Shown here piece after piece: positions 40,074-50,065 of a stretch of DNA of 64,000 nucleotides. Made by a program: the position numbers and the translations under genes. Position 1 is the first letter of the stretch. Each line of letters opens with the position of its first letter. Source of the stretch: Flavobacterium coralii (GTDB lineage: Bacteria; Bacteroidota; Bacteroidia; Flavobacteriales; Flavobacteriaceae); the NCBI RefSeq assembly GCF_019891545.1, contig NZ_JAHDIU010000001.1, forward strand, positions 310,001-374,000. Reading direction: 5' to 3'. The notes beneath the pieces are model-generated. The model searched no databases and was not told where the DNA came from. It saw nothing but the letters and a program-made list of their open reading frames with translations.

Positions 40074-43000
40074 CTTTAGTAGTGTTTGGCGGCAAGTCTT
40101 CATTCTCCTCTTTGGCGGCTTTTTCTTTTTCAGATTCTTCCTTCTCGCGTTTACGGCGTTCTCTTTCCCTTTGCCTCATGTCTTTTTCTTCTTCGCTGCG
40201 TTGAAAGAGCTCCCTGAATTTATCATAATCCATAGTGATGATAAAGGCCACGCCTGTCTCTACCACCTGTCCCTGCAGGGCAACCTGATATTCGTTCTTG
40301 CGGTAAGCCCTTACCATATACCTGCCGTCTTTGGTAAGCTCATAATCCACAGATACATCTCCGGCTATATTGGTTGTTTCTTCATTAGCCTGTTGCGGGC
40401 CTTCCAGCCCGAAGCTGCTGCCCACAGTTACCTTGAGCCTGTCATTAAGCAGCCTCTTAGAAATACCCACGTTAAGGTCGGTACGGTTTTCACGTTGCCC
40501 GGTTGTATAGTCTTCCGTAGATTCTAAATCAAAATTAAGTTCAACACCGCTAATAAGGTCAGATGCCAGGTTGTTTAGCTGCTGCGATAAAATTTTACTC
40601 ACACTCTGGCGGGCAAGTGCTTCACCGCTTGTACCGGTTTCGCTTGCAAACGGGTTCTCGCCAATAAAACGGTTAAGCAATAACAAAGCAAATACCTGCT
40701 TGTTAAGCTCTGAAGGCTCTTGGCGCAACTGCTCCAGCTTGGCGCGGCTGTTATTAATAATATTGGTTGATACATTATAATTGCCTTCCGGTAGTACGAT
40801 ATCAAATGACAGTTCGGGCGAGAGCAGCTCTCCCTCCATTTTTAGGAGTGTATTGAAAGGTATTTTTTGTTTATAGGTATTTCTTTCAGATTGCGAAACG
40901 TTTAGCTGCCCGTCAAGAAGGTCCAGCGGGGCGGCTTCTGTTTGATACACGGCAGTTATGTTAATATTAGCTTCTGTAGGCTCGCCCGTCCAGAGAATAT
41001 AACTTCCTTCCTGTATTTCAAATTTTCTTTTCAGGAAGTTAAAAGTCATTTCATAAGCACCCTCAGTAAATTCATAGCGTCCTGTAAGCGTAGTCTTGCC
41101 CGATGGGTCAATTCCGCCTGTTAACTGTGCCTCACCCTGAAGCCTTAAAAAGTCGCCGTTACCTTTATCAATAATCAGGTTAAGCTCTGCTTCTTTCACA
41201 ATTTCTATGGCTACAGAAACATCCATGCCCGTAACGTCTGACTGGTTAAAGTCTTCCTCCATTTTAAGCCTTTGCTTAATTTCCAGGTTATCCTGGTCAA
41301 TAAACTCTACGATGCCTTCACGGTCGGCAATAGAAGGATCCTGCTGTGGCAGCACAACCGTAAATTCGGTATCTTCATTTATACGAAGGTTACCATCTAC
41401 CACGGGGCTTTCCAGTGTTCCGTTTACGTTTATATTGGTATCGATTATCAGGTTACCATAATACAGGTCGTTATCTTTGGCTGTAGAATTAACTACCCTG
41501 AAATTTTCTGCATTTACATTTAAATCAAAGCCAAATTCGGTATAATTGGTAGTGGCAATATTACCATTTATTTCGAGCAGGTTATTATCGGTATCCTGAA
41601 CCTTAAAGCTGTTAAAGCTGATGCCGCTATCGGTAAAGCTAATGTTGTCGTTTATAGATTCATAACGGGCATTTAACGGTGTAACCAGCAAGCCAACATC
41701 ATTAAATTTAAGGTTGCCGTTTACATTAGGGGCTGTTGCAGTTCCTGTTACCCTGAAGTTACCGCTAAGGTAGCCTTCGCCTTCTTTAACGTTGCCAAAT
41801 GTAAATGCCTGCACACTGCTCATGTTTAGCTTTTGTATGTCAAGGTCCATATCAAAATTGCTGCCCGCAGTATTATAGGTACCGTTTAAATTTACCTGGT
41901 TACCGTTACCTGTAATGGCAACATCTGCCGTGTAGGTGTTAGCTACCTCATTGTTTACCTGAATACGCACATTACCTACAGTGTCTTTACTAACAGCAAG
42001 ATTTTCAATTGTCAGGTCAGATGTAAATTCCATCTCTGTATTAAGGTTCCTAAGCTGGGCAGTACCATCTATATTACCTTTTATCTTCAGTTCTTCTTTC
42101 TGGATGATGTTGGTAAGTGTTTCAATCTCAAAATTGCTTAGTGTAACATCAAGCGGTGCGCCCGGCTCTTCTGAAACCGACTGCAACGCTATAGAGCTGC
42201 CTTCGCTGCTCATCTCAAAGTTATTGGCATAAATACCACTTTCACCAAAACGGATAACGTTATCGGCGGCAATGGCCCACGGCTCATAATTGAGTGTAAG
42301 CCCTTCCGGATCGAGAACAATTTCAGTATTACCCTCTGCAGCCCGCATTTCTCCCGCTATCATATACTGTTCTTCTTCTTTGCGGCCTACAATTTCTAAC
42401 CTGTAGGTTAGCGTGTTATCTACAATTGCACCTGCAACGATTGTTTTCGGAACTTTAAACTGCTCGTTCTCCACACCATTTACCCGCACATTATAAACAA
42501 GCGCGCTGTCCTCGTTCTGAAGGTTTACTACCACACCCGAAATAGTATTGGCGCCATAAACAATGCGCGGAATTACAGCATTAACACTAATACTGTCGTA
42601 CTCGCTGTTATATTTACCAATTATGTTGATGGGTTCTATACGCTCAAGCTGCGGTAAAAGTTTGTTCAGGACAGGGTCATTAGTTACATGAACCATAAAA
42701 TTAAAACGCTGCGGTTTTGTTTGCTGCCTTGCTGCACCCGGGTTGGTGTTATAATATTTGGAAAGCGTATTAGAAAGTGCCGTTGGCACTTCTGTAAGTG
42801 AATATTTTCCTGTCATGTAAGCATCTACAATCTGCGAGCTTATCAGCAAAGAGTTTTTCTCTGCGGTAGATTCGGCTATTATATTGACAGAGTCCAGCCC
42901 AAACTGCTCTTCGGCATTGGCAAACATAAAATGGTGCAGGCTTATTTTACCGTTAAGATTGTCAGGGTCAGAATCGGTTATATCGGCATCTACATTACCT

Positions 43001-45159
43001 CTTAGCTTTAGCGGCCCTGCGTGCAGGTTTAGCTTGTTGAGGTCGGCTATATCTACATTAAGCCTTATTTTTCCGTTAGGATATTTGTCTTTAAATCCAC
43101 CACTCGCAACAAGGTCAAACTCCAGGTTGGGGTCGGCCATATCGGCTGTAACCTCAAATGCTCCGTTATTCACACTGCCGTCAATATCAAGGTTTCGATA
43201 CGTGTAACTGTTGAATTCGGCTTTTGCCAGTGTTCCTTTTAAAGTAGCATTTGCAGTCTGTGGGTTAAGCCCTGTGCCTTTCACATCTGCTTTAAGTGTA
43301 ATCCTTCCTAAAGAATCGTTACTGATAAGGCGGCCTACATCAAAATTTTGTATATCTATGTTTGCATCATATTTTTCGTAGTGTTTGCGGCGCTGGTCAA
43401 ACGTAGCCCTAATGCGCGCATTGCCCATGCTGCTGCCAAGGCTAAGGTTGGTATTGAAGTTGTTTAAAGTACCTTTAAATATAGCCCTTGCCGAAAGGCT
43501 TTGAGGCAACTGTATGTTAGCAGGTATAGTGCCTTTGGGTACAAAACCTTTAATGTCTTTGGCGGTAGTCCGCAGCTCACGAACATTCATCTCAAAATAA
43601 GCGCTTTGCGCATCAGGCAGCCCTTTAATCCTCCCACTGGCAGCAAGGGTAGTGCTGCCAATACCCCTGATTTGAAGATTTGCTATCCTGAGGTCGCTTA
43701 CCTTTCCTTCTACATCACTATTTATGTACAATACACCGTTAGGGTTATCTTTAAACGGGTTAGTGTCAGCAAGGGTGGGAACAAAAGTCAGCACATCTTT
43801 AAACCCAATGCGGCTCCCGTTCAGGTTCGCATCAATTTTCAGTTCGCCAATATTTTCCTGTAATGAAGCTATGGAGGGATATCCTACAATGATTCTTTCT
43901 TTAAGCAGCGTTTGCGGGGTTTCTAGGTACAGGTTTTCGAGCTTTGCGCTTTCAGGGCCATAATAAAAATCAGTTTGCAGTTTTTTAATTAGCAAACCAC
44001 TGTTAGCTTCGCTTACACTAACGTTATCAAGTTTACCGGAAATTACGTCTGTAGTATATGATAAAGCCTCGCCTTCAAGGTTAAAATCCTTTATATCAAG
44101 ATGCATATAGTCAATACCTTTGGCAACAGGAGCAGTATTCATATTATTGAACCTGAAGTTTACATCTTTAATATCAGTATTTGCAAGCTTAAACTTCCAT
44201 TGCGCCGAAGCAGCTTCAGGGCTTTCTTCAGGCAGTTTCTCTACTGCTTCTTTTTCTGTTTTACCTAACGTAAGCTGCCCTTTAACGCCGTTAAGCTCAA
44301 AGTTTTCAAGGTCTATCAGTTGATTTTTCAGGTCTATGGCATTAACCTCTGCTATAAGTTCTTTAAGTACAAATCTTGTATCGAGCCTCGTGCCGGCATT
44401 ATCATAGCCAATATCAATATTTGCAAGATTTATATTACCTAATTTAATTCCCAAATCAGGTTTGGATGAGGCTTCTTCCGCTACTTTTTGCGTGCTTTTT
44501 GCAATTTCATCAACCATCCCCTGTTCAAGTGTTAGCCTGAGCCCGTCAAGGTTAATTTCCGGTACTTCAAACTGCATGTTCTCAAGATCGAATTTCTTTA
44601 CATGCGTATCAAAATGCCCTAAGTTAGCTGCTATATTGTTTTTGGTAATGGCATCGTTATAGGTAATCCTGATACGGTCAAGCTCAATATTATCCAGAGA
44701 AAAAGTCATTGGGGCAGATGTAGTGTCTTTGGGTTTGCCTGTGTCAAATGCCTTTATAATATAATCAAAGTTAAAAACCGAATCTTTATTGCGCTTTACA
44801 TTGGCTACAATACCTTCCAGTTCTACAGAATTAAGCTCTACTTCGTTGCTTAAAAGCTTAAAGAGGCTGATATCAACCTTTAGTTTTTCACCTGCCAAAA
44901 GCGTATCGCCCTCCTGGCTTTCAAAATAGATACCTTCGAGAATTACTTTTTTAGGAAGCCCTATTTCTATTCGGCCGATTTGTACTTCTGTACCTATTTT
45001 GTCTTCTAAATAACTGACAGCTTTATCTTTAACTAAATTTTGTACGTAAGGCACCTGCAATAAAAGTACTATCAGCAGGAATAACCCGATAACCGATCCT
45101 ATTATCCAGAGCAGTACTTTACCGCTCTTTCGTAAGTATTTCTTAACCTTTGTGTTCAT
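40063..45159 (-). CDS. tamB: TamB-like translocation/assembly and lipid transport protein
   Basis: 1698 residues. A single N-terminal membrane anchor (VLLWIIGSVIGLFLLIVLLLQVPYVQ) is followed by the AsmA-like start and a very long repetitive beta-structure (beta-taco), with many repeats of the type ISGKLDNVSVSEAN and FELNGVKGQLTLG. The C-terminal DUF490/TamB domain (about residues 1250-1640) has LTGRYEFTEGAYEMTFNFLKRKFEI and ISKRLLNDRLKVTVGSSFGLEG. The last 45 residues are a Lys/Glu-rich charged tail. In the current view, TamB-type proteins form a hydrophobic groove that carries phospholipids from inner to outer membrane. Its partner tamL overlaps its 3' end. Confidence 0.93.
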   Translation of the reverse strand: MNTKVKKYLRKSGKVLLWIIGSVIGLFLLIVLLLQVPYVQNLVKDKAVSYLEDKIGTEVQIGRIEIGLPKKVILEGIYFESQEGDTLLAGEKLKVDISLFKLLSNEVELNSVELEGIVANVKRNKDSVFNFDYIIKAFDTGKPKDTTSAPMTFSLDNIELDRIRITYNDAITKNNIAANLGHFDTHVKKFDLENMQFEVPEINLDGLRLTLEQGMVDEIAKSTQKVAEEASSKPDLGIKLGNINLANIDIGYDNAGTRLDTRFVLKELIAEVNAIDLKNQLIDLENFELNGVKGQLTLGKTEKEAVEKLPEESPEAASAQWKFKLANTDIKDVNFRFNNMNTAPVAKGIDYMHLDIKDFNLEGEALSYTTDVISGKLDNVSVSEANSGLLIKKLQTDFYYGPESAKLENLYLETPQTLLKERIIVGYPSIASLQENIGELKIDANLNGSRIGFKDVLTFVPTLADTNPFKDNPNGVLYINSDVEGKVSDLRIANLQIRGIGSTTLAASGRIKGLPDAQSAYFEMNVRELRTTAKDIKGFVPKGTIPANIQLPQSLSARAIFKGTLNNFNTNLSLGSSMGNARIRATFDQRRKHYEKYDANIDIQNFDVGRLISNDSLGRITLKADVKGTGLNPQTANATLKGTLAKAEFNSYTYRNLDIDGSVNNGAFEVTADMADPNLEFDLVASGGFKDKYPNGKIRLNVDIADLNKLNLHAGPLKLRGNVDADITDSDPDNLNGKISLHHFMFANAEEQFGLDSVNIIAESTAEKNSLLISSQIVDAYMTGKYSLTEVPTALSNTLSKYYNTNPGAARQQTKPQRFNFMVHVTNDPVLNKLLPQLERIEPINIIGKYNSEYDSISVNAVIPRIVYGANTISGVVVNLQNEDSALVYNVRVNGVENEQFKVPKTIVAGAIVDNTLTYRLEIVGRKEEEQYMIAGEMRAAEGNTEIVLDPEGLTLNYEPWAIAADNVIRFGESGIYANNFEMSSEGSSIALQSVSEEPGAPLDVTLSNFEIETLTNIIQKEELKIKGNIDGTAQLRNLNTEMEFTSDLTIENLAVSKDTVGNVRIQVNNEVANTYTADVAITGNGNQVNLNGTYNTAGSNFDMDLDIQKLNMSSVQAFTFGNVKEGEGYLSGNFRVTGTATAPNVNGNLKFNDVGLLVTPLNARYESINDNISFTDSGISFNSFKVQDTDNNLLEINGNIATTNYTEFGFDLNVNAENFRVVNSTAKDNDLYYGNLIIDTNINVNGTLESPVVDGNLRINEDTEFTVVLPQQDPSIADREGIVEFIDQDNLEIKQRLKMEEDFNQSDVTGMDVSVAIEIVKEAELNLIIDKGNGDFLRLQGEAQLTGGIDPSGKTTLTGRYEFTEGAYEMTFNFLKRKFEIQEGSYILWTGEPTEANINITAVYQTEAAPLDLLDGQLNVSQSERNTYKQKIPFNTLLKMEGELLSPELSFDIVLPEGNYNVSTNIINNSRAKLEQLRQEPSELNKQVFALLLLNRFIGENPFASETGTSGEALARQSVSKILSQQLNNLASDLISGVELNFDLESTEDYTTGQRENRTDLNVGISKRLLNDRLKVTVGSSFGLEGPQQANEETTNIAGDVSVDYELTKDGRYMVRAYRKNEYQVALQGQVVETGVAFIITMDYDKFRELFQRSEEEKDMRQRERERRKREKEESEKEKAAKEENEDLPPNTTKDEE

Positions 45160-45290
45160 TCACCCTAAAAGTATAGATAATTAACATTTCGGAGTTTTAA
45201 AGTTATGCTAAAAAAAATCTTACGGATTTGTTAATTATATTAGATATGTTTAACAGTATATAGTAACAGATATTGGTTAAATTTACAGTA

Positions 45291-45860
45291 ATGAAGTTTT
45301 ATATAAAAAATATGGTTTGCCCCCGCTGTGTAGCAGCGGTTACACAAATTTTTAAAGGTCTTGATTTAGAGCCAGAAAGTATTACTTTGGGCGAGGCAGA
45401 AACTAAAAAGGAAGCCGGCCCCGAGCAGTTAGTATTACTTCGTGAACGACTGAAAGAACAGGGTTTTAAATTGCTTGGCGATACTAAAGATATGGTGGTA
45501 GAGCGTATAAAATCTGTTATCATAAATCATATTCATCACTCTGATGGAGGTGCAGTAGTATTTTCTGAACTGCTGGCTTCAGAGCTGCATAAAGATTATT
45601 CGGGACTAAGCAAGCTTTTCTCGGCACATGAAGGTATCACCATAGAGCATTTTATTATTCTTCAGAAAACCGAAAAGGTTAAAGAACTGCTGCTTTATAA
45701 TCAGCTAACCCTTAGCGAAATTGCTCATAAACTTGGCTATAGCAGTGTATCTCACCTTTCGGCACAATTCAGGAAGGTAACCGGTATAACACCAACAGAG
45801 TTTCGCAAAAGCGGAGCAAACTCACGAAAGCCGCTTGATGCGGTTTCCAAAAATCTGTAA
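45291..45860 (+). CDS. AraC-family regulator with an N-terminal HMA-like metal domain
   Basis: From ATG 45291 the protein has 189 residues. Residues 1-68 look like a heavy-metal-associated ferredoxin-like fold: KNMVCPRCVAAV carries a CxxC motif at Cys10 and Cys13, in the position of the MxCxxC loop in CopZ. Residues about 85-185 form an AraC HTH pair (LSKLFSAHEGITIEHFIILQKTEKVKELL and LTLSEIAHKLGYSSVSHLSAQFRKVTGITPTEFR). It should be a one-component metal sensor that activates the adjacent ATPase genes. This differs from CueR, CsoR and CopY regulators. Its gene is followed by a short gap with direct repeats and a -7 box before copA. Confidence 0.87.
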   Translation: MKFYIKNMVCPRCVAAVTQIFKGLDLEPESITLGEAETKKEAGPEQLVLLRERLKEQGFKLLGDTKDMVVERIKSVIINHIHHSDGGAVVFSELLASELHKDYSGLSKLFSAHEGITIEHFIILQKTEKVKELLLYNQLTLSEIAHKLGYSSVSHLSAQFRKVTGITPTEFRKSGANSRKPLDAVSKNL

Positions 45861-45878
45861 ACCGTTTCCTTAATTTTG
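45841..45878 (+). promoter_or_regulatory. Candidate AraC-type operator and -7 box for copA
   Basis: Direct repeats CGGTTTCC (45841-45848) and CCGTTTCC (45862-45869) start 21 bases apart, two helical turns, as for AraC-type half-sites. TAATTTTG (45871-45878), a Bacteroidetes -7 consensus, begins one base after the second repeat, and no good -33 element is seen. An inverted repeat CGGTTT-N12-AAACCG covers the same bases. This fits activator-dependent transcription but is inference. Confidence 0.5.
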
Positions 45879-45929
45879 TAACGCCACTTACACCTGTGCA
45901 TCCGAACTTTGTATTATTAATATAAAGTA

Positions 45930-48356
45930 ATGGATAAATCTGATAATATAGTTTATTTACCTTTAGAAGGCGTTGACAGCGAACACTGCGCCCTTATTGT
46001 AGATAATGCCCTTGATGAGGTTAAAGCTGTTACCGCACACCACGTAGAGCTTAATAACAACAGGGCGGTTATTACAACCACAGACGCACCTACAGCATTA
46101 CCTGAAGCCGTTAAAAAAATACGCAGCCTGGGTTATGATGTAACTACTGTTAAACAAAGTTTTCCTGTTACGGGTATGAGCTGTGCCTCTTGTGCGGCAT
46201 CAAGCCAGGATGTGCTTATGATGCAGCCGGGCGTGGTTAATGCGGCCGTTAATTATGCCAATGGCAACGGAACAGTTGAATATATTCCAACCATTACCTC
46301 TCCCCAAAAACTGAAGTCCGCACTGCAATCTGTAGGATATGATCTTATTCTAAATGAGGGTAATGAAGCAACAGATACTATCGAAGCAATACAGCAAAAG
46401 CATTATAGCCAACTTAAGAAACGCACTTTTTGGGCCATAGCGCTTAGTGTGCCTTTGGTGGTTATAGGCATGGTACCATCGCTTATGGGGATGTGGTGGG
46501 CCAATTATGCCATGTGGGCATTGGCAACTCCTGTTGTGTTATTTTTTGGCAGGCAGTTCTTTTCAGGTGCTTACAGGCAGGCGAGGCATAAATCGGCCAA
46601 TATGGACACACTTGTTGCGGTAAGTACCGGTACGGCTTACCTGTTCAGTGTTTTTAATACGCTTTTTCCGCAGGTATGGCATAACAGAGGCCTGCACGCC
46701 CATGTATATTTTGAGGCCGCTGCTGTGGTAATCGCTTTCATCCTGCTGGGCAAGTTGTTGGAAGAAAAAGCAAAAGGCAGCACATCATCAGCCATAAAAA
46801 GCCTGATGGGGCTGCAGCCGAAAACCGTTACTCTAATTACCCAAACAGGACAGGAGGAAGTGCCTGTTGCCGATTTAACTATCGGTGATAGAATTCTGGT
46901 TAAACCAGGTGAAAAGATTGCAGTAGACGGCGAGGTGATTTCAGGCGGCTCTTTTGTTGATGAAAGCATGCTTAGCGGTGAACCCATAGCGGTAGAAAAA
47001 ACAAAAGGCAGCGCTGTATATGCAGGGACAATTAACCAAAAAGGCAGCTTTACCTTTAAAGCTCAAAAAGTAGGCAGCCAGACGCTGTTATCGCAAATTA
47101 TAAAGACCGTGCAGGATGCACAAGGCAGCAAGGCGCCCGTGCAGCGCCTTGTAGATAAAATTGCCGGTATCTTTGTGCCTGTAGTAATTATACTGGCACT
47201 GATAACACTTGCAGTATGGCTTATTTTTGGCGGAGAAAACAGCCTTACACACGGTTTACTTGCCATGATAACCGTTTTGGTTATAGCCTGCCCGTGTGCG
47301 CTCGGGCTAGCCACACCTACAGCTATAATGGTTGGAGTGGGCAAGGGGGCACAAAACGGCATACTGATTAAAGATGCACAAAGCCTTGAAACTGCCAAAA
47401 AAGTAAATGCCGTAGTGCTGGATAAAACAGGTACCATAACCGAAGGTAAGCCAAAAGTAGTAGCTGTTAAATGGTTTGCTGAAGAAAAAGAGGAGTACAC
47501 GGATATATTATATACCATAGAAAAATCATCTGAGCATCCGTTGGGCGATGCCATTGCCCGTTACCTTAGCAATAAGGCACAGTTTATGAACAATGTTACA
47601 ATACAGAACATAGAAGGCAGGGGAGTAGAGGCTACTTATAATCGCAAGGTTTACAGCATTGGCAATAGTGCGCTAATAATGCAACGCGGTATAAAAGTAC
47701 CTGATTCGGTTAACAGATGGATACAGGAAAGGCTTATTAAAGCCAACACCATAGTATTGTTCTCTGATGATAATGAGGTGCTTTGCGGTATAGCTATAGC
47801 CGATACCATTAAAGGTACTTCTGCAAAGGCTATAAAGCAGTTGCAGGATAAAGGGATAGCGGTATATATGCTTACAGGTGATAATAACGAAACGGCTGCC
47901 GCTGTTGCCAAAGAAACAAGAATAACACACTATCGCGCTGGGGCTTTACCGCAGGACAAACTTGAATTTATCAGGCAGTTGCAGCAGCAAGGCAAAACAG
48001 TTGCTATGGTAGGAGATGGTATTAATGACAGCGCCGCGCTCGCGCAGGCTGATGTGGGTATAGCTATGGGCAAGGGTAGTGATATTGCTATGGACGTAGC
48101 TAAAGTTACCCTTATTTCGGGCGATTTACTTAAAGTGCCACAGGCAATACGTTTATCGGCGCAAACGGTAACTACCATTCGGCAGAATTTATTCTGGGCT
48201 TTTATTTATAATGTGATAGGCATACCCGTTGCGGCCGGCGTGTTATATCCTGTTAACGGGTTTTTGCTAAGCCCGATGATTGCAGGTGCGGCAATGGCGT
48301 TGAGCAGTGTTAGTGTGGTTAGCAACAGCCTGCTTCTTAAAATGAAAAAGATATAA
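45930..48356 (+). CDS. copA: Copper-exporting P1B-type ATPase
   Basis: 808 residues. The N-terminus has a degenerate first HMA domain (only Cys20 remains near GVDSEHC) and a complete second one with GMSCASCA (Cys85, Cys88). Eight transmembrane segments are expected. The metal channel motif [12 protein letters not shown] (about residue 453), phosphorylation motif DKTGTITEG (about 498), HP motif SSEHPLG, LSGEP actuator loop and [20 protein letters not shown] hinge are all intact. CPC plus the C-terminal segment with [12 protein letters not shown] and [12 protein letters not shown] are of the Cu+-specific type (P1B-1). It exports Cu+ from the cytosol using ATP. The HMA-AraC regulator precedes it and an HMA chaperone follows. 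Confidence 0.95.
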   Translation: MDKSDNIVYLPLEGVDSEHCALIVDNALDEVKAVTAHHVELNNNRAVITTTDAPTALPEAVKKIRSLGYDVTTVKQSFPVTGMSCASCAASSQDVLMMQPGVVNAAVNYANGNGTVEYIPTITSPQKLKSALQSVGYDLILNEGNEATDTIEAIQQKHYSQLKKRTFWAIALSVPLVVIGMVPSLMGMWWANYAMWALATPVVLFFGRQFFSGAYRQARHKSANMDTLVAVSTGTAYLFSVFNTLFPQVWHNRGLHAHVYFEAAAVVIAFILLGKLLEEKAKGSTSSAIKSLMGLQPKTVTLITQTGQEEVPVADLTIGDRILVKPGEKIAVDGEVISGGSFVDESMLSGEPIAVEKTKGSAVYAGTINQKGSFTFKAQKVGSQTLLSQIIKTVQDAQGSKAPVQRLVDKIAGIFVPVVIILALITLAVWLIFGGENSLTHGLLAMITVLVIACPCALGLATPTAIMVGVGKGAQNGILIKDAQSLETAKKVNAVVLDKTGTITEGKPKVVAVKWFAEEKEEYTDILYTIEKSSEHPLGDAIARYLSNKAQFMNNVTIQNIEGRGVEATYNRKVYSIGNSALIMQRGIKVPDSVNRWIQERLIKANTIVLFSDDNEVLCGIAIADTIKGTSAKAIKQLQDKGIAVYMLTGDNNETAAAVAKETRITHYRAGALPQDKLEFIRQLQQQGKTVAMVGDGINDSAALAQADVGIAMGKGSDIAMDVAKVTLISGDLLKVPQAIRLSAQTVTTIRQNLFWAFIYNVIGIPVAAGVLYPVNGFLLSPMIAGAAMALSSVSVVSNSLLLKMKKI

Positions 48357-48368
48357 ACTATTTAAAAT

Positions 48369-48584
48369 ATGGAAAAAGAAATGAAATTTAAAACCAGTAT
48401 TAACTGTGGCGGTTGTGTTGCCAAAGTTACTCCTCTCCTAAACAATAAAGAGGAAATTAAAGAGTGGAGTGTAGATACCGATAACCCTGATAAAATTTTG
48501 ACTGTTGTAGCAAATGGTGCTACACAAGACGAAGTTATGGAAACGGTTAAAAAAGCAGGCTTTAAAATAGAACCTGTAAACTAA
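48369..48584 (+). CDS. HMA-domain metal chaperone (CopZ-like)
   Basis: 71 residues forming a single HMA domain: FKTSINCGGCVAKVTPLL with the metal-binding CxxC at Cys13 and Cys16, and a following VVANGATQDEVMETVKKAGF segment. The motif CGGC lacks the methionine of MxCxxC. It follows copA by 12 bases and should carry Cu+ to the ATPase. Its stop codon overlaps the stop codon of the converging pseudouridine synthase gene (4 bases shared), leaving no room for a terminator between them. Confidence 0.9.
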   Translation: MEKEMKFKTSINCGGCVAKVTPLLNNKEEIKEWSVDTDNPDKILTVVANGATQDEVMETVKKAGFKIEPVN

Positions 48585-49144
48585 ACATCAAAGCCGGGAA
48601 CTTCTTTAACCTCTCCGGGTTGTAAATTTCCCAGATGAATATTCCCTATCCGTACCCTTACCAGGCGCAGTGTAGGGAAACCCACAGCAGAGGTCATTTT
48701 CCGTACCTGGCGGAATTTGCCCTCTGTTACTGTTATAGCTACCCATGATGTGGGGCCGTGGCGTTCATCCCTTATTTTTTTGCTCCGTTCCGGTAGTTGT
48801 GGGGCGTCAATTTTTTTTGCCAAGCAGGGCAGGGTAGTATAACGGATACCTTTAAAGCCTATTTCTACACCTTCCTGCAACTGCTTTATAGCTTCAGGGG
48901 TAATGAGCCCGTCAACCTGTGCATAATATTCCTTTACTACTTTTTTGCTGCGTACAATTTCGCTCATCATGCCATCGGTGGTTAGCAGCAGCAACCCTTC
49001 GGAATCTTCGTCGAGCCTGCCAATAGCCATTGTCCCTTCAGGGAAATCATAAAATTCACCGAGCAGCTTTTTATTCCGTTTAAGGTTATAGATAAACTGG
49101 CTAAGGTATCCATAGGGTTTATAGATGATATAATGATGGTGCAT
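48581..49144 (-). CDS. rRNA pseudouridine synthase, RluE type
   Basis: 187 residues of the RsuA/RluE family without the S4 domain, as in RluE. The catalytic aspartate lies in IGRLDEDSEGLLLLTTDG; the start YIIYKPYGYLSQF and the C-terminal EGKFRQVRKMTSAVGFPTLRLVR are also diagnostic. It isomerises a uridine of 23S rRNA (U2457 in E. coli). It is convergent with the copper chaperone and overlaps it by four bases. The gene downstream on the same strand is a putative lipoprotein, one base away from its start on the other side. Confidence 0.88.
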   Translation of the reverse strand: MHHHYIIYKPYGYLSQFIYNLKRNKKLLGEFYDFPEGTMAIGRLDEDSEGLLLLTTDGMMSEIVRSKKVVKEYYAQVDGLITPEAIKQLQEGVEIGFKGIRYTTLPCLAKKIDAPQLPERSKKIRDERHGPTSWVAITVTEGKFRQVRKMTSAVGFPTLRLVRVRIGNIHLGNLQPGEVKEVPGFDV

Positions 49145-49145
49145 G

Positions 49146-49892
49146 TTAGTTAGGCTTTATTACCCGTGTCCACGTACTGTCCAATGCCTGAAGTTTTTTG
49201 TACAGTCCCCACTCATGTAAAGCGCCATATACCACTACAATTTTATCATTCTCTTCTTCCATTATTCCTTTAGCCAGGCTTTCCTCCCTGTAGCCCCTTA
49301 TAATGGCATTAACCTGGTCATCAGGTTCTTTGCCACACTCATATTTTTCATGAGGGCGAAGGTTGTAATCGCATGGGTTTAACATTATTTCTCCGTACCT
49401 CGATTCATATTCGGCAATTAGTTTGTTAAATGGTACATCCTGAACACGGTCTTTACTAAAGTCGGCTCCCATTAAACGGGGGTGCGGCTGATTTATAAGC
49501 CCCTTTCTGTTTTTAAATCTCCTTCCCATAAGCCTGTTATTTACAGTGTCAAGATATCCGATGGTATCAATATTTACACCTACCATCTTACGGAGTTTAA
49601 GGTTAAGGATTTTCTTCTGTTCATCAGTTAGTGAATCTTTTGTCTTTACACTTTCATATAATACAATATATCCTTCATTATGCAGGCTGTCAGTCAGCCT
49701 GTGCACGTCATCATAAAATTCCTTTAAACCTATATGGTGCATTGGTATAAACACCATAGTCTTTTTGTTATTAGTAAAAGCTTTCGGCTCTGCTTTGGTA
49801 TCATATGCTCCAATAGCCCGCAAGCTCAGGTTAAGGCAGGAAGTGCAAAGTATAAATAGTAGTGCCGTAGTAATTAATAGTCTTGGTTTCAT
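49146..49892 (-). CDS. Putative lipoprotein, possibly TraB/ChaN-like fold
   Basis: 248 residues with a lipoprotein signal (LLFILCTSC, Cys19). The segments MVFIPMHHIGLKEFYDDVHRL, LYESV and KIVVVYGALHEWGLYKKLQ have the distant look of TraB/GumN/ChaN proteins (an N-terminal conserved strand with histidines, a central Tyr-Glu, and a late GxxHxxGL motif), but the similarity is weak. The gene ends one base before the pseudouridine synthase starts, so both are probably on one transcript. Function not assigned. Confidence 0.6.
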   Translation of the reverse strand: MKPRLLITTALLFILCTSCLNLSLRAIGAYDTKAEPKAFTNNKKTMVFIPMHHIGLKEFYDDVHRLTDSLHNEGYIVLYESVKTKDSLTDEQKKILNLKLRKMVGVNIDTIGYLDTVNNRLMGRRFKNRKGLINQPHPRLMGADFSKDRVQDVPFNKLIAEYESRYGEIMLNPCDYNLRPHEKYECGKEPDDQVNAIIRGYREESLAKGIMEEENDKIVVVYGALHEWGLYKKLQALDSTWTRVIKPN

Positions 49893-50065
49893 ACTTTAAT
49901 ATTAATGATTGTAAATATAAAAAGTTTGATAAATAATGCCGGCAGTTGCTCATGCCTTTTTATCAGATAATAAGTATTAAACCTGTTTTTAGTAAAGAAA
50001 ACTTAATAATGCGGTAAAATTTTTCTGGAACTAACTACCGAGATTTGCTCCGCTAATTTTACCCC

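Noticed and set aside
40571-44662. Several plus-strand ORFs opposite tamB
   Set aside because: They are short, have no conserved pattern and lie within a clear 1698-codon gene.
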